Source: JBHGBM01 sp041946965
GTDB lineage: Bacteria; Acidobacteriota; Terriglobia; Bryobacterales; Bryobacteraceae
DNA: 64,000 bases
Direction: 5' to 3'
NCBI GenBank assembly: GCA_041946965.1
Contig: JBHGBM010000009.1
Span: forward strand, 1-64,000
Each line of letters begins with the position of its first letter. Position 1 is the stretch's first letter. A program made the translations under genes and the position numbers. A model generated the notes under the pieces. That model saw nothing but the letters and a program-made list of their open reading frames with translations. It was not told the DNA's origin and searched no databases. Positions 7,762 through 15,225 of the stretch are shown here, piece by piece.

Positions 7762-9125
7762 CAGTAGCTCTCCTGGGAGACACGCATGGCTTCCAGCATG
7801 TTGGAGATGTAGGAGTACTGCTGCTCGATGGACGCGATCAGCGCATCGGCCGCGGCCATTTGCTCGGAGAGGCGCGTGCGCAACTCGTCGATGCGGGCCT
7901 GACGCTCGGCAATGCGCTCGTCGGTATCGGCGATGAGCGAGCGCACCGAACCCATCTCGAGATCCATCAGGCCGCCGGGGCGCTCCACGGCATCGAGCAC
8001 GCCGGCGGCCTGCGTCACAAAAGCGTTGAGGAAACTCGAGACCCCCGCCGGGGAAGTGAAATCGGCCGCCACGAATTCCAGGTCGTTGAACGACAGGCGG
8101 CCGCTGTCGCTATCGAACACCAGCCCGAGCTGGCGCAGCGAAGCGATGACGCCATCGCCCTCGAAACCGGTCAGGTCGCGCAGGCTCTGGGAGAGCGAAT
8201 ACACCACCGCCTCGCCGGACAGCGCTCCGCCCGACTGCCCGCGGTGGGTGTCCAACTCGTCCACGGCGGCGTTGTAGGCCGTGGCGAAAGCCGAAAGCGC
8301 GCCGGCGACGGCGGAACTGGGGCGGCTCACCGTAATGTTCACCGCCGAAGGCGAGGTCTGGAGCATGGTAACGTTCAAGCCCGGCGCGATGGCCACCGTG
8401 CGGGAACTGCTGTAGGCCACCAGGTCCACCTCGCCCACCTTGGCCCCGTTCACGTTGTAGGCCGCCTGGGTGCCGCGCGCCTGCTCGTCGAGCAGGGAAA
8501 CGGCGCCCGCCGACAGGGTGATGGCGATATCGCCGAGCCTGGCGCTCTGCACGGAAAGGCGGTAGTCGGGCGAATCCGGCGAACCGACATTGACTACGGT
8601 GGCGCGCACGTTGGCCGCGGTCTGCGCGTTGATGGCCGCCGCCAGCGCGTTGAGGCTGGATGAGGAAAGGGTGAGATCGTACTCGGCGCCGCCCACGTTC
8701 AGGGTGAAGGAGGTCCCGGAGGCGATGTTCTGCTGCGCCGGGTCGGCGACCTGGGTGATGTTGACGCCGTCGGCAGCCGGGCTGAGCGTGGTGGTGTAGG
8801 AGCCGAGGTCGATCACCTTGATCGAGTAGACGCCTTCGAGCGCGCCGGCCCCCAGGGCGGCCGCGGCCACCGTGCTGTCGGAAACCTCCGCCTGAAAGGC
8901 GGCGCTGCCCATGGCATCGGCGATGGATTCGACCGCCGTCTGGAGGCCGGCGAACCTGGCGTCGAGCGCGTCGAGCGCCGTGGAGCGGGCGTCCAGCGCG
9001 CTCCGGTCGTCATGAAGCTGCGACATGGGCAGGGAGGCGATGGCCACCGAGCGGTCGATGATCGTTTGAAAATCCCGGGCGTAACGGCTGTTGCCGGTAA
9101 AGATGGCGCTGGCGCCGCTGCTCAT
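7761..9125 (-). CDS. fliD: Flagellar hook-associated protein 2 / filament cap FliD
   Basis: Forms the cap at the filament tip that folds exported flagellin. At 454 aa it is a typical length. The N-terminal domain (FSGxxYxxD-like IFTGNSRYARDFQTIIDRSV, then a helical ALDARSTALDALDARFAGLQ) matches FliD_N. The middle is a beta-rich variable region, and the C-terminal helical stretch ends SNMLEAMRVSQESY. The stop overlaps the next small gene (TGATG). A GC-rich hairpin separates it from the upstream flagellin gene, so it could be expressed by read-through. Confidence 0.93.
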   Translation of the reverse strand: MSSGASAIFTGNSRYARDFQTIIDRSVAIASLPMSQLHDDRSALDARSTALDALDARFAGLQTAVESIADAMGSAAFQAEVSDSTVAAAALGAGALEGVYSIKVIDLGSYTTTLSPAADGVNITQVADPAQQNIASGTSFTLNVGGAEYDLTLSSSSLNALAAAINAQTAANVRATVVNVGSPDSPDYRLSVQSARLGDIAITLSAGAVSLLDEQARGTQAAYNVNGAKVGEVDLVAYSSSRTVAIAPGLNVTMLQTSPSAVNITVSRPSSAVAGALSAFATAYNAAVDELDTHRGQSGGALSGEAVVYSLSQSLRDLTGFEGDGVIASLRQLGLVFDSDSGRLSFNDLEFVAADFTSPAGVSSFLNAFVTQAAGVLDAVERPGGLMDLEMGSVRSLIADTDERIAERQARIDELRTRLSEQMAAADALIASIEQQYSYISNMLEAMRVSQESY

Positions 9126-9141
9126 ATCATTCAGATAAAGC

Positions 9142-9164
9142 GGGGGCGGCCGGACGCCGCCCCC
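9142..9164 (-). terminator. GC-rich hairpin between flagellin and fliD genes
   Basis: A perfect 9-bp stem, GGGGGCGGC / GCCGCCCCC, with a 5-base loop lies between the flagellin stop (9198) and the fliD start (9125). Read leftward it is followed by GCTTTATCTG, a weak U-tract. It fits a partial terminator or 3' stabiliser that lowers fliD relative to flagellin. Confidence 0.55.
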
Positions 9165-9197
9165 GGGTTAGGCGGGCGCGAGGCCCGCGGGCCGGAG

Positions 9198-11573
9198 TTA
9201 GCCGCGCAACAGCGCCAGGACGGCCTGCGGGGCCGAGTTGGCCTGCGCCATGGCCGCCATGGAAGCCTGCTGCAACACCTGCGCCTTGGTCAGGTTGGCC
9301 GCTTCGGAAGCGACATCGGCGTCGCGAATCCGCGATTCCGCCGCCGAGTAGTTGGAGATCTGCGATTGGGCCAGGCCCAGCGCGTAACTCAACTGGTTCT
9401 GCGCCTTGCCCACCGCGGCCTGCGCCAGGCCGAGCGTGCTGACGGCCGCGGCCAGCGCGCTGACCGCGGTCTCGGCGTTGTCCGCCGTGCTGATGTCCAG
9501 CGACGCCCCGGTCCCCACCTTGGTGGAGGCGACCGTCACGCCCTGCGAGCCGGCGCTGTTCTTGATGCCCGTGCCGCTGGCCGTGGACCCCAGCGCCACG
9601 CTGAACGTGCTCAGCGAGCTGACGAACTCGATCTTCTGCGTGCCGCTGTCATTGATCTTGACCGCGGTGATCTTTTGCAGCGTCGAATCGGAAGTGTTGT
9701 GCAGCGCGTCGTTGATGGTGTCCAGGGCTTCATCGATGGTGCGCGCGTTGCTGTGCTGGAGCGTCACCACCGTGGTGTGGACCACGCCGTCGGCGGAGGT
9801 GGCCGAGATCGTCACTCCCTGCCGGTCGCCGTAGTTGACGCCCGTGAAGGTCATGGCCTGCGCGGTGTTGGCGGAGCCGAGCTGGTAGGCTCCCGCCGCC
9901 ACGTAACCGTTGAAGGCCGCGGTGCCCGCCGAGGCCACGCCCGCGAAAACCGCCACCACCGCGGTCGGGTCGCCGAAGCCCATGCCGACATCGAGGTCGG
10001 TGGCGTCGGCCGTGTTCACCGCCAGCCGGAAACTGGTGCCGTTGCCCGATTTCAGGGCCAGGTTGCCGGTGGCCGAGTCGATGTACGCCACCATGCCGGC
10101 CTTCTTCCATTCCGAAGAGGCGCCCTTGGCCGCGATCGCGTTGTTAATGGCGGTGACGGCTTCATCGGCCGATGCGGGGGTGAACGCATCCACCGTGAGC
10201 CGGTCGGAAGCGCCTCCGTCCACCGAAAGGTCGAACAGAGCGTTGGCGGCATCCGCGGCCGCCGCCCAGGCGCCGCCGGCCACGATCGAGGTGTACTCGG
10301 TGCCGCCGCTATAGAGGAAGTTGCCGTACCCCAGCGCGCCCTCGGCGTCGCCGGAGATGCTGACCTTGAGGACTTCGCCTGAGGCGCTGGTGAAATCCAG
10401 CCGCGTGTCGGCCTTGCTGACCGTGATGCCGGCGGCCGCCAGAGTGGTGTCGGCGGCCACGGCCGCTTGGATGGCCGCCGCCACATCGGCGGCGTCATCG
10501 GCCGCGGCCGGCGAGATCGAGAGCGTGACCGGACTGGCCATGCCGCCGCCCTGGATCGTCACCCGCACGGTTTCGGTGCCCGCGTAAGTCTCGGCCGTAA
10601 AAGCCTGCCCCTGCACGGTGCTGGTCATCGCCGCGCCGGTCGCGCCTGAGCTGAAGTTGCCCAACAGGGCGTTGGCCATGCGGTCTCCGGCCCGCACCTG
10701 GACGGCGTTGCTCGAGGACGTGAACGCCAGACTCTGCTTGCCGGTGGAATCGGTGGCGATGGAAGCCGTCAGGTCGGCCGCGTCGAAATCCGCATCGTTC
10801 TGCGCGGCGGTGGCGATGGCGTCGTTGACCGCCGAGACCAGGCTGGAGGTCGAATTCACGTTGGTCAGGTCCACCGACAGGCTCACACCTTCCGGGAACC
10901 CGGCGCCGAACACCTTGAAGATCGTCCGGTTGTTGGAGATGGCGGCCGCGTTGGTGGAGTCCGCCACGATGTCCGCCACGCTGGTGGTGGCGTTGCTGTC
11001 CCCGATGTCGGTGCCGCTGTTGGCGGCCTGCATGCCCTGCATCCCCAGGGTCTGCGCGTCCACCACGGCCGAGCTGAGGTCCACGGTCACCTTGCCGTTG
11101 GTCAGGATGGCGGAGCTGCTGGCGCCGGCGCCGCCGCCGATGAACACGTCGAGCGACCTGGCGAAAGCGCCGCCGGTGTTCAGCTTGATGGACTGCGCCT
11201 GCCGGTCGATTTCCTGCACCAGGGTGTTGAACTCGCGGTTCAGCACCGCGCGGTCGCCGGTGAAGGTGTCCGAGGCCGACTGCGTGGCCAGGGTCTTCAG
11301 CCGGTCCAACATCTTGGCGATGTTGTTCATCCCGCCGTCCATGATCTGGAGCTGCGCGATGCCGTCGTTGGCGTTGCGCACGCCCTGGCTCAGTTCGGCG
11401 ACGTCGCTGCGAAACTTGTTGGCGATGGCCAGTCCCGCCGCGTCGTCGCCCGACTGGTTGATGCGGAAGCCCGAAGTCAGCCGCTGGATGGTGCGGCTCT
11501 GGAAGTCGCTGGTGACCCGCAGGTTCTCCTGCGCGATCAGGGAGTTTACGTTCGTTTGAATGGAAAACGCCAT
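9198..11573 (-). CDS. fliC: Flagellin with a greatly enlarged variable domain
   Basis: Filament subunit, 791 aa, against 270-500 in most bacteria. The N-terminal D0/D1 helices are canonical (MAFSIQTNVNSLIAQENL, then SGFRINQSGDDAAGLAIANK), and so is the C-terminus (QNQLSYALGLAQ through NLTKAQVLQQASMAAMAQAN and QAVLALLRG). Between about residues 150 and 690 lies a Thr/Ala/Ser/Asp-rich beta region that should form extra surface domains. A Shine-Dalgarno AAGGA sits 8 bases before the ATG. It is preceded by a structured leader and a sigma-28-type promoter, and lies directly after csrA and fliW, whose products control flagellin translation in Bacillus and Campylobacter. Confidence 0.95.
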   Translation of the reverse strand: MAFSIQTNVNSLIAQENLRVTSDFQSRTIQRLTSGFRINQSGDDAAGLAIANKFRSDVAELSQGVRNANDGIAQLQIMDGGMNNIAKMLDRLKTLATQSASDTFTGDRAVLNREFNTLVQEIDRQAQSIKLNTGGAFARSLDVFIGGGAGASSSAILTNGKVTVDLSSAVVDAQTLGMQGMQAANSGTDIGDSNATTSVADIVADSTNAAAISNNRTIFKVFGAGFPEGVSLSVDLTNVNSTSSLVSAVNDAIATAAQNDADFDAADLTASIATDSTGKQSLAFTSSSNAVQVRAGDRMANALLGNFSSGATGAAMTSTVQGQAFTAETYAGTETVRVTIQGGGMASPVTLSISPAAADDAADVAAAIQAAVAADTTLAAAGITVSKADTRLDFTSASGEVLKVSISGDAEGALGYGNFLYSGGTEYTSIVAGGAWAAAADAANALFDLSVDGGASDRLTVDAFTPASADEAVTAINNAIAAKGASSEWKKAGMVAYIDSATGNLALKSGNGTSFRLAVNTADATDLDVGMGFGDPTAVVAVFAGVASAGTAAFNGYVAAGAYQLGSANTAQAMTFTGVNYGDRQGVTISATSADGVVHTTVVTLQHSNARTIDEALDTINDALHNTSDSTLQKITAVKINDSGTQKIEFVSSLSTFSVALGSTASGTGIKNSAGSQGVTVASTKVGTGASLDISTADNAETAVSALAAAVSTLGLAQAAVGKAQNQLSYALGLAQSQISNYSAAESRIRDADVASEAANLTKAQVLQQASMAAMAQANSAPQAVLALLRG

Positions 11574-11636
11574 AGCTCAATTCCTTTTCGTGGTTTCCCG
11601 GTTTCATACCGGGCCCGGGGCTGGCCCCGGGTTCGT
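11574..11636 (-). promoter_or_regulatory. Structured flagellin 5' leader (candidate CsrA target)
   Basis: From the predicted start site near 11636, about 60 leader bases contain two abutting hairpins: a 7-bp stem CCCGGGG/CCCCGGG (11614-11620 with 11625-11631) and a 6-bp stem CCCGGT/ACCGGG (11597-11602 with 11608-11613). The Shine-Dalgarno AAGGA follows in single-stranded sequence. GGA triplets, the CsrA core motif, occur in the Shine-Dalgarno (11582-11584) and at the foot of the second hairpin (11596-11598). Regulation by the adjacent CsrA/FliW pair is inference. Confidence 0.5.
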
Positions 11637-11642
11637 TTCTCC

Positions 11643-11669
11643 TTATCGGACGGGCGGCGCGGCCCTTGA
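11643..11669 (-). promoter_or_regulatory. Sigma-28-type promoter of the flagellin gene, inside csrA
   Basis: TCAA - 15 bases - TCCGATAA on the minus strand, close to the FliA consensus TAAA-N15-GCCGATAA. The final TAA of the -10 box is the csrA stop codon, so the promoter is embedded in the csrA 3' end. This lets flagellin be transcribed late while csrA-fliW are transcribed from further upstream. Confidence 0.7.
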
Positions 11670-11900
11670 CTTTTTTTCGAGATACCGGGCAATGGCCGCC
11701 GAAACCGCCAGCCCACGGCTGGATTCGGCCGCCGCCCGGTTCTGCCGCTCCACGTCCTCCACCTCTTTCGCCACCACGCGCAACTCCCGGGGCGCGTCGA
11801 TGGCGATCTTCACCCGCGCCCGCCCGATGTGGGCGATGTGGATGCGGATGTTCTCGCCGATCAGGATGGTCTCGCCCTGGCGGCGGCGCATCAGCAGCAT
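11643..11900 (-). CDS. csrA: Translational regulator CsrA (variant RNA-binding residue)
   Basis: An 85-aa RNA-binding dimer of the CsrA/RsmA family that blocks ribosome access at GGA sites. The start MLLMRRRQGETILIGENIRI aligns with the family, as does the second strand and IDAPRELRVVAKEV. At the position of Escherichia coli Arg44, a main RNA-contacting residue, this protein has alanine (VVAKEV). A long C-tail (residues 50-85) is rich in Ala, Arg and Glu. It overlaps the fliW 3' end by 10 bases, so the pair is co-translated; flagellin follows directly. An alternative ATG three codons in would lose the first beta strand. Confidence 0.9.
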   Translation of the reverse strand: MLLMRRRQGETILIGENIRIHIAHIGRARVKIAIDAPRELRVVAKEVEDVERQNRAAAESSRGLAVSAAIARYLEKKSRAAPPVR

Positions 11901-12343
11901 ACCGGCGTCTCCACGGCCGCGAGCCGCTGCCGGTGCGAGTATCCCGACCCCGCCTGTATGGCCTGCACGCCGCGGCGGTTGGCCAGGTTGACGACCAGCG
12001 GCGCCAGCAGGTTGGCGCTGACTCCGCTTTCATCCGCCGTGACCACCGCCAGACACATGACTTCGCCGCCGATGCGCGGCCGGCGTTTAGAACCGAGCGT
12101 TCGCATGTCGCTTTCGCTCAGTTCCAGCCGGTAACCCGGCTCCAGCGCCTGCGCCGGCAAAACCATGAAGCAGGGTCCGGCATCCTCCAGGGCTTGCAGA
12201 AACATCAGGGGCCGGTGCTCCTCGATTTCGAGCGGCAGAAAAGCCTTCGAGTTCTCAAAGCCGGGCAGGCCGCGGGGGAATTCGATGACGTCTTCGGCGC
12301 GGTATTCGAGCGTTCCGAAATGCTGGGTGGCAATGGTGGGCAC
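11891..12343 (-). CDS. fliW: Flagellar assembly factor FliW
   Basis: In Bacillus and Campylobacter FliW binds free flagellin or CsrA, so that flagellin translation follows filament assembly. About 150 aa from the GTG at 12343; visible hallmarks are FGTLEY, then VIEFPRGLPGFENSKAFLPL, PLMFLQALEDAGPCFMVL, and the later SANLLAPLVVNLANRRGVQ. The start is uncertain: the frame stays open to 12406, but homology begins at about TQHFGTLEY. Its stop overlaps csrA. Divergent from flgB, separated by about 140 bases in which I saw no clear sigma-28 or sigma-54 promoter. Confidence 0.92.
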   Translation of the reverse strand: MPTIATQHFGTLEYRAEDVIEFPRGLPGFENSKAFLPLEIEEHRPLMFLQALEDAGPCFMVLPAQALEPGYRLELSESDMRTLGSKRRPRIGGEVMCLAVVTADESGVSANLLAPLVVNLANRRGVQAIQAGSGYSHRQRLAAVETPVCC

Positions 12344-12486
12344 ATTCCTACATCGGGCGGGCGCGGCACGAACTGTAGAGCGCGGCAAATTCCTCCCGCG
12401 CGGCAATTTTCCGTCGCGGGGCCGCGACCCAAGTGGCGCGGGATCAATGCCCGGAGGTTGGCAGCCGAACTGCTTTCCGCCCCGCG

Positions 12487-12825
12487 ATGCTGGACCGCAT
12501 AGCCACCGCGCTGGAACGCTACATGGACGTGCTCAGCGCCCGCCAAAAGATCGTGGCGGGCAACATCGCCAACGCCGACACGCCGGGCTACAAAACCCGC
12601 GATCTGGCCTTCCGCGGCGAACTGGAGGCCCTGATCTCGGGCGGGGCGCCGGAGCCGGTGGAGGTGGCCGGACTGCGCACGCGCAACGACGGCAACAACG
12701 TCAGCCTCGACCGCGAAGCGCGGCTGCTGGCCGAGAACGCCCTGCGTTTCAACCTGGCGGCCAACCTGCTGCGGTCCCAGATCCGCGCCGTGCGGGGCGC
12801 CATACAGGAAGGGAGAAACACATGA
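12487..12825 (+). CDS. flgB: Flagellar basal-body rod protein FlgB
   Basis: Proximal rod subunit (112 aa), exported through the flagellar apparatus. The family signature is visible as MDVLSARQKIVAGNIANADT followed by PGYKTRDLAFRGEL. The C-terminal half ends NLLRSQIRAVRGAIQEGRNT, the helix that packs into the rod. The ATG at 12487 was chosen over an upstream in-frame one because homology begins there. First gene of the plus-strand basal-body operon; its stop overlaps the flgC start as ATGA. Confidence 0.95.
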   Translation: MLDRIATALERYMDVLSARQKIVAGNIANADTPGYKTRDLAFRGELEALISGGAPEPVEVAGLRTRNDGNNVSLDREARLLAENALRFNLAANLLRSQIRAVRGAIQEGRNT

Positions 12826-13253
12826 GCCTGTTTTCCGCGCTCTCGGTGAGCGCCTCCGGAATGGCTGCGCAGCGCGCACGCAGCGAGTTGCTGGTGGAGA
12901 ACCTGGCGAACGCCGAAACCACCCGCACCCCCGGGGGCGGCCCGTACCGCCGCAAGGACGTGGTATTCGCCTCCGAGCAGACCCCCGCTGCGTTCGCTTC
13001 GGTGTTCGAAGCCGCACTGGCGCCCGCCGGAGTGAGAGTGGCCGAGGTGGTGGTGGACCAGCGGGAGCCGGAGCGCCGCTACCTGCCCGGCCATCCGGAC
13101 GCCGGTCCGGACGGCTACGTCCTGTTCCCGCGCGTGAATCCGGCCGAGGACATGGTGGACCTGATGAGCAGCACCCGCGGCTACCAGGCCAACGTAGCCG
13201 CCATGACCGCCGTCAAGGACATGATCCAGCGCACGCTCGAACTGTTCCGTTGA
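12822..13253 (+). CDS. flgC: Flagellar basal-body rod protein FlgC
   Basis: Rod subunit (143 aa). The N-terminus MSLFSALSVSASGMAAQRAR with LLVENLANAETTRTPGGGPY is the FlgC signature. YLPGHPDAGPDGYVLFPRVN and the C-terminal MSSTRGYQANVAAMTAVKDM complete the family pattern. RBS GGGAGA lies upstream within flgB. Three bases separate its stop from fliE. Confidence 0.96.
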   Translation: MSLFSALSVSASGMAAQRARSELLVENLANAETTRTPGGGPYRRKDVVFASEQTPAAFASVFEAALAPAGVRVAEVVVDQREPERRYLPGHPDAGPDGYVLFPRVNPAEDMVDLMSSTRGYQANVAAMTAVKDMIQRTLELFR

Positions 13254-13256
13254 CCT

Positions 13257-13550
13257 ATGCCCGCCCCCATCCAACCCCTGCGCGGCCTGCCGGAGATCAC
13301 GGCGCCCGCCGCCGGTCCCGCCGGGGCCGGCAACCACTTCGGCGAACTGCTCGGCAGCGCCATCCGGACCGTGGAAAGCGCTCGGCAGGCGGCGGCCGGC
13401 GAGGTGGCCAGGCTGCTCAACGGCGAATCCGGCGAACTGCATGCCGCCGCGCTGGCCGCCCAGCGCGCCGAGCTGAGCCTGGAGCTGTTCGTTCAGGTCC
13501 GCAACAAGGTGGTGCAGGCCTACCAGGAAATCATGAGGATGCAGATGTGA
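13257..13550 (+). CDS. fliE: Flagellar hook-basal body complex protein FliE
   Basis: Small rod-MS ring adapter (97 aa). The N-terminal 25 residues are Pro/Ala-rich and unstructured. The remainder is helical with FGELLGSAIRTVESARQAAA and a C-terminal SLELFVQVRNKVVQAYQEIM, which is the conserved FliE end (NKVVxAYQEIMRMQ). Position between flgC and fliF is classical. Confidence 0.95.
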   Translation: MPAPIQPLRGLPEITAPAAGPAGAGNHFGELLGSAIRTVESARQAAAGEVARLLNGESGELHAAALAAQRAELSLELFVQVRNKVVQAYQEIMRMQM

Positions 13551-13560
13551 GAGGCGGGCC

Positions 13561-15219
13561 ATGGAGCAACTGAAACGCCTCCTGGCGAGCCTCTCCACAC
13601 GGCAGAAAGTCACCGTCGCACTGGCCGCCGCGCTGGTGGCGGCGGGCGTCTACGGCTTCAGCTACTGGCGGCGCGAAGCGGGCTTCCGCCCGCTCTACAC
13701 CGGCCTGGCGGCGGAGGACGCCGGCGCGGTGGTGCAGAAGCTCAAACAAGCCAACGTCCCCTACCGCCTCTCGGAGAACGGCGGCACGGTGCTGGCGCCC
13801 GCAGACCGGCTGAGCGAGCTGCGCCTTCAGCTTGCCATGGAGGGTTTGCCCAAGACCGGGCGGCTGGGCTTCGAGCTGTTCGATAAAACCAGTTTCGGGG
13901 TCACCGACTTCGCCGAGCACATCAACTACCGGCGCGCGCTCGAAGGCGAGCTCGAGCGCTCGGTGGGGCACCTGGCGGAGGTGGAGCAGGCCCGTATCCA
14001 TATCACCTTCCCCAAGGATTCGGTGTTTCTCGAAGCGCGCCAGCCCGCCAAGGCGAGCGTCATGCTGCGGCTGCGCGCGGGCGCGCAGCTTTCGCCGCAG
14101 AACGTACAGGCGGTATGCCACCTGGTGGCGGCCGCGGTGGAGGGCCTGGCGCCGGAGGCCGTCAGCGTGGTGGACACCCGCGGCACTCTTCTCAACCGCC
14201 CCCGGCGCGACCCGGGCGACCCGCTGGTGGCCAGCGAGGCCAACCTGGAATACCGCCAGAAGATCGAACGCGACCTGCTGCGCAAGATTCAGGCCACGCT
14301 CGAGCCGCTGCTCGGCGCCGGGCGCTTCGAGGCGGGCGTCAGCGTGGAGTGCGATTTCACCGCGGGCGAGCAGAGCGAGGAGAACTACGACCCGGCGCGC
14401 GCGGCCATCCTGACCTCGCAGAAAAGCGAGGACAACGCCCCGGGGCTGGCCGCAGCCGGCGTGCCGGGCACGCCTTCCAACCTGCCGCGGCCCACCCCCG
14501 CCGCCACGGTCTCGACCACGCTGGCCTCGCGCCGCACCGAGAACTTCACCTATCAGCCCAGCCGCGTGGTCCGGCATACCCGCCAGGCGCAGGGCGCCCT
14601 CAAGCGGCTTTCCGTGGCGCTGCTCATCGACCAGGACGTGCGTTGGGAGGGCCCCGCCGCTTCGCCGCGGCGCGTGCTGGTGCCCCCCACCCCGGAGAAA
14701 CTCAAGAGCATCCGCGACCTGGTGGCGGGCATTGTCAGCTTCGACCAGGCGCGCGGCGATCAGCTCGTGGTGGAGACCCTGCCCTTCGAAGCCACCTTGA
14801 AACAGGCCCCGCCCTCCCCGCCCGCGGCGCCGCCCGCCCCCGGCGGCAAATGGCAACTGCCCGGGGACCGGCGGCTGTGGATGCTGGGCGGCGGCGCGGC
14901 GCTGATCCTGTTCCTGCTGTTCGCGGCCGCCGTCTGGATGACGCTCGGCCGCCGCCGGACCAGGCCGAAACAGCCGGCGCCGGAAGCTCCCGCCGAGCTG
15001 CCTCCGCCGCAGCCGGAAGGCACCCTGGAGGAGCGCATGCAGGCGCAACTGGCCGAGCAGGACGCCGAGCGCGCGCGCCTGGAGGCCGCCACGCTGGAGT
15101 CGATCCGGGTGCCGGTCAAGTCCCAGAAAACCGAGGTGATCGGCAGGCACCTGAAAGAACAGATCACCAAGGATCCGACCCCCTGCGCCCAGGTGTTGCG
15201 CGGCTGGTTGAGCGAGTAA
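13561..15219 (+). CDS. fliF: Flagellar MS-ring protein FliF
   Basis: Forms the inner-membrane MS ring on which the motor and export gate assemble (552 aa). Membrane helices are near residues 19-36 and 440-462. Between them are the ring-building motifs, including FRPLYTGLAAEDAGAVVQKL, SFGVTDFAEHINYRRALEGE and ARIHITFPKDS. The C-terminal cytoplasmic segment (about 520-552, ending VLRGWLSE) binds FliG, which is encoded next, 6 bases downstream. Confidence 0.96.
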   Translation: MEQLKRLLASLSTRQKVTVALAAALVAAGVYGFSYWRREAGFRPLYTGLAAEDAGAVVQKLKQANVPYRLSENGGTVLAPADRLSELRLQLAMEGLPKTGRLGFELFDKTSFGVTDFAEHINYRRALEGELERSVGHLAEVEQARIHITFPKDSVFLEARQPAKASVMLRLRAGAQLSPQNVQAVCHLVAAAVEGLAPEAVSVVDTRGTLLNRPRRDPGDPLVASEANLEYRQKIERDLLRKIQATLEPLLGAGRFEAGVSVECDFTAGEQSEENYDPARAAILTSQKSEDNAPGLAAAGVPGTPSNLPRPTPAATVSTTLASRRTENFTYQPSRVVRHTRQAQGALKRLSVALLIDQDVRWEGPAASPRRVLVPPTPEKLKSIRDLVAGIVSFDQARGDQLVVETLPFEATLKQAPPSPPAAPPAPGGKWQLPGDRRLWMLGGGAALILFLLFAAAVWMTLGRRRTRPKQPAPEAPAELPPPQPEGTLEERMQAQLAEQDAERARLEAATLESIRVPVKSQKTEVIGRHLKEQITKDPTPCAQVLRGWLSE

Positions 15220-15225
15220 GGGACC

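Noticed and set aside
12344..12486. Sigma-54 promoter between fliW and flgB
   Set aside because: Searched for GG-N10-GC with TGGCAC/TTGC flanks on both strands; no site had correct spacing.
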